The notes under the pieces were generated by a model. The model was not told the DNA's origin and ran no database searches. It saw only the letters and a program-made list of their open reading frames with translations. A DNA stretch of 64,000 nt, taken from the NCBI GenBank assembly GCA_017421045.1, contig JAFQMC010000013.1, forward strand, positions 27,418 to 91,417. The letters are read 5' to 3'. The stretch is from Clostridia bacterium. GTDB lineage: Bacteria > Bacillota > Clostridia > Oscillospirales > Acutalibacteraceae. This document shows, in pieces, positions 21,901 to 29,397 of this stretch. The stretch's first letter is position 1; every line of letters starts with the position of its first letter. A program made the position numbers and the translations under genes.

Positions 21901-23889
21901 AATTGTATGAAGAGGCAAATCAAAAGACCCGCTTTTGGTAAGTGCACCCACGTTGTGAACATTACCGTTTTCATCCACAAGCTTCATGGTTTCAGGAGTG
22001 GGCATATTCGCAGCGCTTGTGCCTGCGACAGGCGAGAACGTTACTGTGACGGTACTACCAACATAAAAGCCGTATTTGTCGGCTTTTTCATCGGCATACA
22101 TATCTGCAATGCCTACTCCGCCCTTGGTGTTGTCCTGTATCTCGAAGATCCATTCATAGCCGTCCATCACAATAGTAACGGAAGAGTCCGTACAACTGAA
22201 TTCGACCCCGGGAGCGTCGAAAACACGGAAGGGAATAACTGCACGATGCAGCTGTGTGTCTCGCATCATGAAGTGGGTATCGTCACCCTGATTATTTACA
22301 TTGTATATCATCCAGAAAAGCAGGTGTCTGGATGCTTCGTAACCTAATGTATCAATAAAGCGGTCTGCGTTTCCGTCGGTAAGGCTGATAGACCTGGGAG
22401 AGTCGTTGCTGTAATCGTCATTACAGGCATATCTGTTCATCAGAATGTATGCCCGGTTATTCTTCATCCAATTAAAATCATCATCACTGCAGCTGCCCAG
22501 CTGAGATTTTATATAGCTGAAGTGACTGCCGTCAATACCGTATTCAGAATCATTGGGCATATATCCGAAGACGGTATTGGGCTTACCGTTTTTCAGGTTT
22601 TCCTTGTTCTTGAAGGCGACGGCCATGCTCTTGTAGAAATTCAGGTCGTAGGTATTTTGGGATACTATTACGGTATCCTCGTTAGCATCGGTGTACTCAT
22701 TGTTTGCTGTCCATTTGCTTCCTGAGGAATATCTTTGAGTATATCCGTCCGGGGTTACGGTCTGCACATCTGTCCACACGGAACTTTCAGACACCGATAC
22801 AATATCGCCTTTCGGCACAGACTGCACCGCGGTACCGTTTACTGCACCTACTGCAGAAAGCAACAGATCCTTGCGGTTGACCGTGTCGTTCTTATTTACG
22901 ACAGAAGTGGCAGAAGTCACCAGTGCTTCCTCGTCGCTCCGCTCAAGATCGGCAGAAGCCTCAATTCTTGTGACTTCGTTTCCTCCACTTTTCATTTCGT
23001 TTGTAATGTTTATGCGTACAGAGGTCTCGCTCTCTGCTTCACAGCCCTTCATATCCGTCATGGTAACAGTGAAGTATTTTGCATCTGTATACTTTTCGTC
23101 TGACTTAACAAGAGGAATCCATACTGTCTGCTCTGTCTGGTCAGGTACAAACATTATCTGTTTTTCCACTGCCTCGAAGTCCACGCCTTCTTTAGCTGTG
23201 CCCTTAGATGTCTTTATCACCAGAGAGCAGTAGTCGGAATCGTTGTTTTTGCGGACAACGCGCAGGGGAACAGAGCCTGCACTTTTGTCGAAAACTGCAA
23301 CATCGGTACTCAGGCTCACGGCACTCTGAACATAGGGTTCGTCATCGGTGATGGTGATAACTGCAGATGCAGCATCAGAAATTGTACCCAAAGAAGCCTC
23401 TGTCAGAGCGAACATCAGAAGCTGGTCGCCTTTTCTCACGTCATCGTTCTTTATCTCCACTTTTGCAGTAGCCTTTGTCTGCTGAGGTGCAAACTCAACA
23501 ACTCCCATAGAGTTGGGGTACAGCTCATCATCAGCAGAAATTCTGTTGATCATATATGTAAGCTCTGCGGAATCGTCGGCTCCGCCAAGTCTGTAGACTA
23601 CAATACCAAGATATATATCCTGAGGATTCTGAGGGTCTGTGCCGCCCTCTGAAACGCCATAGGAATTGTACTCTACTACATACAATCCGTCAGGATACTC
23701 CTCTCTCCACTCATCCTCAGAGAAGTAGTAATCCTCCACGTTATTCTTTGCGCCTTCGAGACTCATGGTGGTAGACTCAATGCCTGCATCCTCCATGTTT
23801 ACGGTCTCAGCCGCTACTCCTACGAAAGAGGAACACATCATTACCACTGTAAGCAGTAACGATACAACGTTCATAAGTAATCTTTTCAT
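12916..23889 (-). CDS. giant secreted surface protein with Calx-beta and Ig-like domains (3657 aa)
   Basis: AGGAGG lies 8 nt before the ATG at 23889 and overlaps the stop of the upstream gene, so the two are translationally coupled. Residues 1-28 form a signal peptide. Residues ~60-300 look like two Calx-beta domains (acidic ITDDEPY and INITNE ends, EGVDFEAVEKQIMFVPDQTE core), folds that usually bind calcium in adhesins. A long middle region is mixed beta with no family I recognise. From ~2650 to ~3500 come several related Ig/SbsA-like units, each with a strand of the kind AEVVFSTAVKEQ or VIFPEAVNSQ. The C terminus is a Pro/Thr/Glu-rich linker, VSTG (3625-3628), a hydrophobic helix and WRKK tail, resembling a wall or membrane anchor but not LPXTG. 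No catalytic motif was recognised. Likely a fibre- or stalk-like adhesin. Confidence 0.85.
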   Translation of the reverse strand: MKRLLMNVVSLLLTVVMMCSSFVGVAAETVNMEDAGIESTTMSLEGAKNNVEDYYFSEDEWREEYPDGLYVVEYNSYGVSEGGTDPQNPQDIYLGIVVYRLGGADDSAELTYMINRISADDELYPNSMGVVEFAPQQTKATAKVEIKNDDVRKGDQLLMFALTEASLGTISDAASAVITITDDEPYVQSAVSLSTDVAVFDKSAGSVPLRVVRKNNDSDYCSLVIKTSKGTAKEGVDFEAVEKQIMFVPDQTEQTVWIPLVKSDEKYTDAKYFTVTMTDMKGCEAESETSVRINITNEMKSGGNEVTRIEASADLERSDEEALVTSATSVVNKNDTVNRKDLLLSAVGAVNGTAVQSVPKGDIVSVSESSVWTDVQTVTPDGYTQRYSSGSKWTANNEYTDANEDTVIVSQNTYDLNFYKSMAVAFKNKENLKNGKPNTVFGYMPNDSEYGIDGSHFSYIKSQLGSCSDDDFNWMKNNRAYILMNRYACNDDYSNDSPRSISLTDGNADRFIDTLGYEASRHLLFWMIYNVNNQGDDTHFMMRDTQLHRAVIPFRVFDAPGVEFSCTDSSVTIVMDGYEWIFEIQDNTKGGVGIADMYADEKADKYGFYVGSTVTVTFSPVAGTSAANMPTPETMKLVDENGNVHNVGALTKSGSFDLPLHTIMSKDPSTLQSNYGLTKTEADNHINNTLGADECINYQFAGKLKLQVTYSIHQGVAIDYANVPTLTSNYGDIESDAAHIERIRDGLRGIVTFYDDNGNDITPSNTDVNLEEKTMYYPEIEFSYLIVDPTYANHGYIVSTNLIDLDYQSLSTKTKLSWSDCAQVADKVIFRLYDDKTEYLIPQLHMQSTSVSTRTESGFESIYNLDHLADYLAFEAIYNDTSVNPDPVYYDMYFSISDIYTSAMKNGAPKDFKVKVYREKVSNTEKEVLFEFTYTGGVSVPEAKAIELVNLNKDFGVKQVDVEGAAPDKTDPFTPSLTLLSHSGGGYNYVMHIPTHFDYVSSESGQTSSYYNQIFFGGDGVSMELENYDRTTADSTQEETESREVISTMSVASTQYVGTQVLQFTTVAEPQGMETPYYDEQQEFDTYNYNNVLIGISGFDADFSNVAGALSQIYAFRANRHEDDEELNKKYKAKSKRAIQFSGTGLYANFNDNDIVIGGKFAWTYGVTGALYESEKKKTEGENTTETNTMVSQNGVTGGDSANKYSKRTSNPVSKLNSSLGKVSGGFSVDANVTISFNPVTQRYTFKMFKIGVGGNMGASARLPIPALANMVYFTVSSTVYASFSTGLKQVLDYVDQKGVCHYKSLWSGIPVTVGFTVAMGVGVGISGILAVEASASIDVNISVILGKNVYSPSQLEFDLNTKIPEEKQEENYEKYSYKVSYGDGWVTDNTTDEDGGTGGTVYTDYYFNDTKVVSEKAGDTITIEGQGTSFQLVGIRHENGGVMEVTVKDAKGSILRRSLIDTKSNTLQEYRTLFTWNVDNYTDSGVLPIKFTVTITHKESESADTTLMLDSFRVYNPQYYRNDYYPLDFNDFNFKIGTSIKVVLCVFDIVLEPAYMLINCTADKQTLTYGFVNYSETIDVTAKKAVRDIPVVMASSEVGTSNGEDDYFTTGEYSEEKTKTLIAEDIKNTAGSQVLEHNGSIYAFYSVVFKDETTGEARYELHYAVDGVEKGKVSDDIFVSEFYAFEDENGKLSVIYITTDSTVVSIKGEEGKTVTVELSDGTTITTDDISDLKNLLQKTCVKLAVLEDGNSFSVQNIGNTADSTNQRPESSPVAASITGESGNTSVLIYAEDEKTEEDADYNMNWQSFAEDEVGTSQKMASIMNAVYTGRAQLYCAVKSGGEAYSAPVSLDLESLLGADKFKTGFKITSIDAIMADQDTACVAFSAEIPYVADSVSVGTLKELYYITFDISGGNITSKDVLVIDSVIDYDAVLDEVFAAGDEIPESYINPDTGEIYDSMILRNVQLERAVVGGNDTVVDENSVPEPVLFYQTNSSINHVTYSALCAAVEGKKNGSENKEEIEVLYDGYFDDYVIAVEPNHTINLIYTDNTGNENEDTLYIANYDAEKKLWNYPRQLTYSDAFDADKYEDREETFSLAFEDYSAFIDSEGKVAVALKSSYAPFVYDKGITEDSLGTDSSVNFDEMCDGTYIDASGNAQPMIVTPVVDYDSEKARSDVFLLTFEKKVTDVNVTDFKLDNDIFSAGNEIGVFFNIENTGDTIIDKMRVKLYYYDLEKGEKVNGELTSQELTCTLLAGDYYEAYMSYVVEDAPDNSLLCVEIRDGSGRKVLYDSLHDSYEAGDEENVTYHEIHKSAEIIIDGMDLDIDSKGILTFNVRMANIGAVAAQHDATVYCDVHNAEGGKIGTLFSFVADKESLDLGESKTYSNYMDVSDYLVDGEMYYSLRVSTSDKQYNTENDVTEVTTCHQMPEIQVESITDSEGEDLVATVGGMGYMLRLGEEITVESSVLSDVYTHSQLRGYEIGSSCLSIDNSSQDGTMKIKAIAMPENASGCAKVIIGLEGTRVYRCIYLKVTKRDVVDFDSTCIDENWTESTRSCLYAYDADVAYTQQDSSEINFSFYGEDIKIYGNYLENGGKFLVTITDKDGNIVKEETVDTAKDLNDYGMLLYTSGKMEFDEYEVSIKSILQEGERLALDCAKFTVDLSDADLTPYAVAESYEEELALPLVSGRQRQAEFTLNFNKHIELKEGKSYEDITLRFDEYEKQTDGTYKPTGEQSVFTAVGIEDESRLVLSSVLSSKQGTVMKYVLADSYIPEGVLVTKRGKDVATEIPDWDMVSYELKESGILSVIVGDDAEMPDGSVQKSVLVKFMTAPVTDRLEGTKLLYLTKNEKGEEQTVEFKYSQMSEDPRTAVYRADKLELSAEELSKVWNFSSGIVLGESNYVLVTAQGDYLENDISTVIEDTSKLNISYEKIKSETAPVISVSEKGAVIVSVIFPEAVNSQYADNAYVTVRQTLTYKDGETRSTNIRLYAQKSNEAQREVVFTRSNAESLPGGVTAQYVLVSKSIEYKDENRSITRAYDGIAIDPAISKATDVTVLSDAYIVSAKPYIDAKGKLCAEVVFSTAVKEQNLAETTVSVTKNTEEYDSDHSKELALEFESLKNGRIATYKYKGDSEISLAYGESAKTYTVNNTLNSESGNKPVTADGAYEFSLSILSTEALSLTRAKATSATIELVKNADFGYNAVLSVKWNEDIARTEEGNTFATLSMTRGSSEPQNIGLDLIDLSDNTLKFVTTTPITLNSGEITTFEITDRFIDAQSLITDAQGVGVSEEIRGLASLVVDNTNVGVVKAVSAVFTEYGEGKISAEAKVVYDSELRERSFENSSIEATQKIIFPNGDSTSVSTKLLFDSIIDSNTALYKAELTVDEDAQGVELILGEEIKTYGDNSLYNTDKTLALSTELPDCDKVKLGRVQAKSVTMMSKTEDLKIESVADTVIAVTYNDEIVVEDMQDITLVAKLRGVEGTDTLVYRAHDMINDKTLLFVPDAKAEGKHANVIELYTESTSLILSNDAKIYDKENKFDVALLLPDSTQSFYLNTEDSTIPTTPDPSDGPMPTTPDSGEVTVPTAPDEEESIATKPEEDKTDAQIPTENTGAQSDSDTNGDKTDGSHVSTGRDLTYMWIMAAVMVGAFMAVIIWRKKFSA

Positions 23890-23892
23890 ATG

Positions 23893-24777
23893 TTAATCCT
23901 CCTCTGTGATGATTGATGTTTCAATAGGAACGAATTCATCATATTCTTCATCGCTGTTTTCCATGAAAGCAATCTCGGATACGGATGTATACATAACATC
24001 CTGACCGCTGGATGCGGTGTAGGTAACGGTGAACGAGTATTTCTGCATCGCAACCATTTCGTTGTATATGGAATAGGTGACTGACGCGCTGTTCACCTCA
24101 AGCTGATTAGCCTTAACCTTTTCTCCCGTTACCTCAGAAAGCTTCTGAGCAAAGGATTCGAGAACCTCATCCTCAGGTGCAGAGAGTTGCACCGTAACGT
24201 CTCCGCAGTTTTCGTAGCCTTCCATCTCGTTTTCAACAAACGAGGCAGAAACCGCCTTATCCTTGCTGTATCGGTAGAGGGAGTAGCCGTCCACAATTTC
24301 TCTGAATTCATCGGCGGTCATATCCTCGACCACCACGTTGGCGCCGGTGGAGTTGTCGTAAACAACGTCATCCTCACAGAACAGAGAAACCGTAACATCG
24401 AAGTCCTCTGCCTCGGCACCGATTGTACTGCTCTTGGTGTTCAGATAAAAATGAACTATATCATCCTCTTCGACAAAGGTTATAATTCCGTCGGTATCTG
24501 TCTGCTGGGTGACTCCTCCCGATTTTATCTGACCGAGGGAATTTATCTGCACTGTCATATTACTCTTGGACTCGGTACTGTCTATTGCAGACATAACAAA
24601 GCTGTATGTATCCGGCTCTCTGTTAAGCAGTATCACCGCAACCACCACAGTGGCTGTAAGGAGTACCACCAGAAGGATGCTTATCACGGTCACAAACTTC
24701 TTGTTTCTTAGCACTGCGTCTTTGAAAACAAGCTTCTGCTTCTGAAAATTCACATCTTCATTGTTCAGTTTTTTCAA
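23893..24777 (-). CDS. membrane-anchored extracellular protein, unknown function (294 aa)
   Basis: GGAGG stands 7 nt before a TTG at 24777, a better start than the upstream ATG at 24822, which has no ribosome site. The protein has ~27 polar/basic cytoplasmic residues, one transmembrane helix (FVTVISILLVVLLTATVVV...) and a ~240-residue acidic extracellular domain with beta-strand character (TVQINSLGQIKSGGV, VTVSLFCEDDVVYDN, YSFTVTYTASSGQ). No known family is recognised; the layout resembles membrane-anchored DUF-type or lipoprotein-like domains placed beside surface polymers. It is the first gene of the unit driven from 24852-24880 and is coupled to the 3657-aa protein (3-bp gap), so a role in assembly or anchoring of that protein is plausible but inferred from position only. 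Confidence 0.75.
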   Translation of the reverse strand: MKKLNNEDVNFQKQKLVFKDAVLRNKKFVTVISILLVVLLTATVVVAVILLNREPDTYSFVMSAIDSTESKSNMTVQINSLGQIKSGGVTQQTDTDGIITFVEEDDIVHFYLNTKSSTIGAEAEDFDVTVSLFCEDDVVYDNSTGANVVVEDMTADEFREIVDGYSLYRYSKDKAVSASFVENEMEGYENCGDVTVQLSAPEDEVLESFAQKLSEVTGEKVKANQLEVNSASVTYSIYNEMVAMQKYSFTVTYTASSGQDVMYTSVSEIAFMENSDEEYDEFVPIETSIITEED

Positions 24778-24851
24778 AAGGATCCCTCCAATACGCCAAG
24801 TATCTTTGTGTTTACAAAACAATCTGAAAATATGTCTACTTATCTACAATA

Positions 24852-24880
24852 ATAATATCACACACATCAATCAAATTCAA
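24852..24880 (-). promoter_or_regulatory. sigma-A promoter of the giant-surface-protein unit
   Basis: The minus strand reads TTGAAT, 17 nt, TATTAT, ~75 nt before the TTG start at 24777. With the terminator at 25042-25068 it separates this unit from the SipW-type locus. The rest of the 24778-25128 gap has no other signal I can support. Confidence 0.7.
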
Positions 24881-25041
24881 TAAGTTTATCCAAAAGAAAC
24901 ACACTCCTACATTCCGAAAAACTTCAGTAAACATCGTATTTTCCCGCGGAAAGTCCGAACTCCCCCGAGCAAGCTCTCAGCTCGTGCAGAAAAGCCTTGA
25001 TTTCGCCATGTGATTTCGCTACCGGACGCAGAAACAAACGC

Positions 25042-25068
25042 AAAAAAGCTCCCGAGATACTCGGGAGC
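25042..25068 (-). terminator. rho-independent terminator closing the SipW-type locus
   Basis: A perfect 9-bp stem GCTCCCGAG / CTCGGGAGC with a 3-nt loop is followed on the minus strand by TTTTTTG. It lies ~60 nt after the last signal peptidase gene. Confidence 0.9.
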
Positions 25069-25128
25069 CTTGGGAAAATTCATAGCAGGAAGGACCTGAT
25101 GCTACGAGAGTCTTTCTGACTAATGCCT

Positions 25129-25779
25129 TTATTCTTTTGGCAATGACTGTGAATCGTCATCGTCCTTTGCTTGCTGTGCGCTTTCTGCCTGAAGTCGTTC
25201 GATAATCTCGTTGATATCTTCTCCGTCTTTTGCGGATTTTTTGCCTGTGGCGTTTTTTATAAACACGATGAGTTCATCAATAAACACGAAGACTATCAGC
25301 GCCACGATCGTAAGCAAGCCCCAGGGAGAGAAGAAGAAGCTATAAAAAACGTTTAGGAAGGGAAGCTCACAAACCATAACCGAAACCACCCTGTCAACCT
25401 CTATGGGATCATCGGGAATATCGTTCGCCACACCTTTGGTCTGCAGTTTGACAACACCGTCTTCCTCACAGGGTGCAACGATGACCTCGTGTGTTATCAG
25501 GTTGCCCTCCATATGCCCGCTTCCCTTGTAGGTGACAACATCTCCTACCTGAAGCTCCATTGGGTCAACAACGACTTTTCCCAGGATAACATCACCGACC
25601 GACAGCTCAGGCTCCATACTTCCGCTGGAGACGCGAAACACGGAGTATCCGAAAACCGTAGGATTCGTACCGTTGATACGTGCGACAAAAGACATTACTA
25701 TCGTCAGTGTCAGAGCCGCAATCAGAATCCAACAAAATATATCAAGACATTTTTTTACTATTTTAATAACAGTTTTCAT
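25129..25779 (-). CDS. signal peptidase I, SipW/ER type (copy A)
   Basis: The start is the ATG at 25779 with AAGGA upstream (216 aa); an upstream in-frame ATG at 25875 would add 32 residues without a ribosome site. One N-terminal transmembrane helix is followed by the catalytic box FRVSSGSMEP (nucleophile Ser54), a VGDVVTYK strand and LITHEV (His97). His in place of the Lys of ordinary bacterial signal peptidases marks the Ser-His SipW/archaeal/ER class, whose Bacillus member processes TasA-type matrix proteins. A second membrane helix near residue 165 and a polar, acidic cytoplasmic tail follow. It stands last in the locus, 76 nt after a second SipW-type peptidase, and most probably cleaves the AWF-type precursors encoded upstream. 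Confidence 0.9.
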   Translation of the reverse strand: MKTVIKIVKKCLDIFCWILIAALTLTIVMSFVARINGTNPTVFGYSVFRVSSGSMEPELSVGDVILGKVVVDPMELQVGDVVTYKGSGHMEGNLITHEVIVAPCEEDGVVKLQTKGVANDIPDDPIEVDRVVSVMVCELPFLNVFYSFFFSPWGLLTIVALIVFVFIDELIVFIKNATGKKSAKDGEDINEIIERLQAESAQQAKDDDDSQSLPKE

Positions 25780-25855
25780 ACTATATCCTTCCGACAAAAT
25801 AAGGTACATTACCAAAACAGACAGCAGAGACTTTCTGCTGTCTGTGAGTGTTGAT

Positions 25856-26455
25856 TTATTCCTGATAGTCTGCAATGCTTAAATCAGGAGATGTGTCCCC
25901 GGCATCGCCCGGATAATCTGCCTCGTCATCCTGACTTTCTTTAAAAAGCCTTCTGAGGGATAGCACCTCGTTGATGAACATCAGTGCCAGAAATCCCAGC
26001 ACTACCACAAGACCCATGGGAGTCATGAAGAAGTTGTACACAGAGCTTAGTATCGGCAACGCGCAAACCATTCTGCCTATAACCTGCTCCTCGGAAATCT
26101 CGGGGTCGGGATAGGAGTTTGCGATGCCCATAGTCTGCATATAGTAAGTGCCGTTTGACTCGTACGGCTCACGCACAATCTCGTGGGTAATGGTCTTTCC
26201 CGTATAGCTGCCGACCTCACCGTGATAGGTGATGACATCACCAAGCTTCACTGCGGTGATATCCCTGACGCTTTTTGACAGGATGATATCTCCTACCTGA
26301 AGTTTCGGCTCCATACTGGCGGAAGAAATCCGAAGTATCTGATAGCCGAAGAGCTCGGGGGTTTTTCCCTGTATTCTGGTGAATGTAAGCATTATCACCA
26401 GAGAAAAGGTTATCAATAAAATTATGGCAGATAAAATACTGTTTAGTTTTTTCAA
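25856..26455 (-). CDS. signal peptidase I, SipW/ER type (copy B)
   Basis: The start codon is TTG at 26455, with AAGGG about 10 nt upstream (199 aa). The order is N-terminal helix (residues ~7-25), LRISSASMEP with Ser47 as predicted nucleophile, GDVITYHGEV, ITHEIV with His91 as general base, then a C-terminal helix (MTPMGLVVVLGFLALMF) and an acidic tail. It is clearly related to copy A (shared FGY.(V/I).R.SS.SMEP and GD.I/V.YH/KG), a tandem duplication that has diverged. It follows the 194-aa fibre-type protein by 35 bp and should act at the membrane on SipW-type precursors. Confidence 0.9.
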   Translation of the reverse strand: MKKLNSILSAIILLITFSLVIMLTFTRIQGKTPELFGYQILRISSASMEPKLQVGDIILSKSVRDITAVKLGDVITYHGEVGSYTGKTITHEIVREPYESNGTYYMQTMGIANSYPDPEISEEQVIGRMVCALPILSSVYNFFMTPMGLVVVLGFLALMFINEVLSLRRLFKESQDDEADYPGDAGDTSPDLSIADYQE

Positions 26456-26490
26456 ACGATTAGACCCTTCAGAAAATGCTGTTGTTGCTT

Positions 26491-27075
26491 TTAGTTGTAT
26501 ACAAGATACTGTGCACCGAGAGTAATAGTTCCGTCTGTAGTATTTGCAGTATCGGGTTTTACAAACCAGTATACTTCTACGGTACCATTGTTTTCAAGAA
26601 AAATGTTGTCCTCAACGCAAACCTTATTTGCTGCATTGTTAGTGCAGGTGTATTCCTTATAGGTTTTCTCGGGACCCACAAGTCCGATATGGAACTCGTT
26701 GCCCATGTTACTGCTGAGGGTAATGCTCTGCAGATAAAGGGAAACCATAGAGTCGCCTGCGTTTGCAGTGTCTGTGATTACAGTTTTGAAGTAGGTTACT
26801 TCGCCTGCCTTTGCAGTCACTGCACCGGAGACGGCCGTTTCGCTGTAGGAAACGACTCCGTTTTCCGATGTACCTGCATAGGTGGCAACAGTTCTCTCCT
26901 CCGAGGCTGCGTTGTTGACCATACCGGTCTGCCTATATATCAGCTTGTTGCTCTCGCCGCCTGCAACTTTAGTGCGGTTATACCATGAAAACGTTGAGCC
27001 TGCCGCCATAGTCAGCACCAACGCCAGCATCACAATATAGGATATAAGTCTGAGATTGCTTCTGTCTTTTTTCAC
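26491..27075 (-). CDS. SipW-type exported protein, short TasA/CalY-like (194 aa)
   Basis: The start is GTG at 27075, preceded by AAAGGCGGTGA. The N terminus has a basic stretch, a hydrophobic segment (residues ~12-29) and STFSWY at 27-32, the position where the other proteins of this locus carry AWF or SW. This is the layout of SipW-cognate signal peptides, with cleavage expected just after it. The mature ~160 residues are predicted all-beta (VSLYLQSITLSSNMG, EFHIGLVG) and end with EVYWFVKP...ITLGAQYLV, a divergent form of the terminal W motif shared across the locus. It is the shortest member, made only of the core domain, so it could be a minor or capping subunit. Function is inferred from family resemblance and position. 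Confidence 0.75.
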   Translation of the reverse strand: MKKDRSNLRLISYIVMLALVLTMAAGSTFSWYNRTKVAGGESNKLIYRQTGMVNNAASEERTVATYAGTSENGVVSYSETAVSGAVTAKAGEVTYFKTVITDTANAGDSMVSLYLQSITLSSNMGNEFHIGLVGPEKTYKEYTCTNNAANKVCVEDNIFLENNGTVEVYWFVKPDTANTTDGTITLGAQYLVYN

Positions 27076-27093
27076 GGTATCACCGCCTTTCGT

Positions 27094-29361
27094 TTAATAT
27101 GTCGTTCTGTAGTTGTGATAACTTCCACTATATTCGAAAATAAGGTCTATCTTACCATCTTCGAAATTTTTGACATCTCCACCATACCAATCAGACGAGC
27201 TCTTAAATTTTATTCCTTCTACATCTTTCGGAAGTTCAAGAGAATAACAATAGAACTTCTGGGCTGCACCACTCCAATAAGAGTTTCCTACTGAATAGTT
27301 CTTGTTTGTATAAGTAAGATCTGAGAGATTGATTGTACCGTTGGAGCCATCCTCACACCAATAATAAACCTGAGTGACAGTACTTCTTTCCTTAAGATAG
27401 TAAATTACACCGACATTTATTTTTCTGGTAGTATCCTCAACCTTGAACTTAGCATAGAGGGTAACTGTTGCGCCGTCACTTCCGCTTACTGTGTAAGTAG
27501 TCGAAGCAGAAGAGTAGTTAGTGCCGATAGTTGTTGTGCAACCGGAGTTTGTATACCAACCTACAAACTCGTAGCCCGAAGCGGGTGTTGCTTTAAGTGT
27601 AACACTTGTGCCCGTCTGAACACTTGTGGAGGTTACACCGTTTACGGTTGCCGTACCGCCACCAGAGGGTGTTACGGAGGTCTTGACAGTCAGCACGGGA
27701 ATCTTCTCAAACTTAGCATAGTAAGTTACTGTTCCGCCTGCTGTACCTGTGACCGTTACAGTCTGTGAAGCTGTTGCGTAAGAAGAGTTTATGGTTGTTG
27801 TACATGTTGAATTCTTGTACCAACCCACAAACTTATAGCCTTCAGCGGGTGTTGCTTTAAGGGTAACACTGTCGCCTGAACGAATCTTCAAGGAAGTCTT
27901 GTTGCTCAGGTTTGCAGTAACACCGCTTACTGTAGCGGTACCACCACCTGAAGGAGTAACCGATGTTTTGAAGGTTATCATATCTGCGGGGTCAAACTCC
28001 TCCAGCTTGTTATCGGCTGTGAAGATATATGTACCGCCCAAAGTACCCTCCAGACCCTCTGCGCCTGATGCAGGGTACTGGCTTGCGCCGTTGTTGCTGA
28101 TAATTACATTGAAGTTACCGGTCTTAGGTGTTATAAACTCCAATTTGTAAAATCCTGTTGTACTGTCAAGTGTACCTGCAGTACCGGGCCAATCGCCTGT
28201 GAATTGGGTTGCAACTCCATTCACCTTCTGATAAGCATATACAGAATACGTTGAGAAGCCTGAGCGTTTTTCAACGTAGATAATAGTCTTGTTGACCTCC
28301 TGGAACTTAGCGTAGTAGCTTATGTCGTCGTCAGGAGAATGACTCAGGGTTGTTGAGTCGGTTATAAGTTCTGTACAGTCAATGTCAGAATACCAACCTA
28401 TGAATTCGTAGCTGCTGTTCTTCGGCACTGCAGTTGCAGAGAAGGATGTGCCTGTTACCTCGAAGGCTGAGGTGTGGCTTGAACCGCCCTGTGTAATTGA
28501 ACCGCCCGTGAAGCCGTTAGTAACCCTTGTGCCTGCCTTGTTGTAGGTAACAGCATTGAAGTTTGCGGTCAGGTCAGATGCAACTACTATAAGCTGAATA
28601 TCAATAGAAACACTGCATCCCTGTAGCTCCGCGGAATCCGCACCAGCATCAAGCCAGATGGAAACTTCGATATTACCTTCAGCATTTTTGTCATATTCAA
28701 AGAGTTTGTTACTCTTATCTGAGGTGTTTATATAGTTTGCAAAAGGCTTTGCTGTGAGAGTCGCGGTTGATCCACTTGTATTGGTGACAACAGTAGTTGT
28801 CTGATTGCTGCTTGCAGTAGAGAAAAAGTGACTTGTGGTACCGTTTGAAAGCATAATTCTGAACGCAGATGTATCTGCTATGGTGGAACCACTCTTTTCC
28901 GCAGTGATAGTGGGGGCTTTGCTGAAAGCCAGATAGCATTTCTTAGTCGCTTTTACGTCAAAATCAAAATTGATAAACTTTGTGCCGATGTCGTTGGTAG
29001 TTGCACTTCTGTAGGAAGAAACCGCTCCCTCTGAATCAGGCACAGGGAATGTAAAGGTCTGTCCGTTTGAGCTGTAGACAGGAGAGAAGAAAAGCGTCTG
29101 ATGCTGATTGGTGTTTTTATCATAGTCCAAAAGACTCAGCTCAGGATTTGAACTATTGGGGTTCAGTGTAACAGGACCGCGGTATGACAGCGAGTCAGCC
29201 ACGTCATTTGTTTTTACATCTCCTGTTTTCTCAGTCTGCATAGAGTAGGTAGTACCGCCCTCTATCCAGCTGTAGGTCACACCCACACCGATGAGAAAAA
29301 TAAGGATGAGTGCCACTATGGACATGATCATCTGTTTTTTACTTGTTTTATTCTGTATCAT
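27094..29361 (-). CDS. SipW-type exported protein with starch-binding-like and WY-repeat modules (755 aa)
   Basis: AGGAGG precedes the ATG at 29361. A hydrophobic segment ends in VTYSWIEGG (residues 28-35). Residues ~36-262 form the TasA-like core, with FINFDFDV, CYLAF, AFRIML and EVSIWLDAG landmarks. Residues ~268-355 carry a FIGWYSD...YYAKF repeat, and two further copies (FVGWYKN...YYAKF and FVGWYTN...LYAKF) occur at ~467-640; these resemble InlB-type/listerial repeats. Between them (~357-460) is a segment like CBM26 starch-binding modules (IIYVEKRSGFS, GDWPG, VIISNNGASQYPA). The last ~100 residues (YYLKERSTVTQVYYW) may be another carbohydrate-binding module. It is probably a fibre-tethered adhesin for starch-like polymers; the CBM assignment rests on motif resemblance only. 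Confidence 0.7.
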   Translation of the reverse strand: MIQNKTSKKQMIMSIVALILIFLIGVGVTYSWIEGGTTYSMQTEKTGDVKTNDVADSLSYRGPVTLNPNSSNPELSLLDYDKNTNQHQTLFFSPVYSSNGQTFTFPVPDSEGAVSSYRSATTNDIGTKFINFDFDVKATKKCYLAFSKAPTITAEKSGSTIADTSAFRIMLSNGTTSHFFSTASSNQTTTVVTNTSGSTATLTAKPFANYINTSDKSNKLFEYDKNAEGNIEVSIWLDAGADSAELQGCSVSIDIQLIVVASDLTANFNAVTYNKAGTRVTNGFTGGSITQGGSSHTSAFEVTGTSFSATAVPKNSSYEFIGWYSDIDCTELITDSTTLSHSPDDDISYYAKFQEVNKTIIYVEKRSGFSTYSVYAYQKVNGVATQFTGDWPGTAGTLDSTTGFYKLEFITPKTGNFNVIISNNGASQYPASGAEGLEGTLGGTYIFTADNKLEEFDPADMITFKTSVTPSGGGTATVSGVTANLSNKTSLKIRSGDSVTLKATPAEGYKFVGWYKNSTCTTTINSSYATASQTVTVTGTAGGTVTYYAKFEKIPVLTVKTSVTPSGGGTATVNGVTSTSVQTGTSVTLKATPASGYEFVGWYTNSGCTTTIGTNYSSASTTYTVSGSDGATVTLYAKFKVEDTTRKINVGVIYYLKERSTVTQVYYWCEDGSNGTINLSDLTYTNKNYSVGNSYWSGAAQKFYCYSLELPKDVEGIKFKSSSDWYGGDVKNFEDGKIDLIFEYSGSYHNYRTTY

Positions 29362-29397
29362 AGGGGCACCTCCTTTGTATCGTAGTCTAATTATTTT

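Noticed and set aside
12916-23889. Giant protein as a non-ribosomal peptide or polyketide synthase because of its size
   Set aside because: It has a signal peptide, Calx-beta and Ig-like domains and a C-terminal anchor, and no adenylation, ketosynthase or carrier motifs.
25775-25875. Upstream ATG at 25875 as the start of signal peptidase A
   Set aside because: No ribosome site, overlaps the end of the preceding gene, and the added 32 residues do not resemble the family; the ATG at 25779 has AAGGA.
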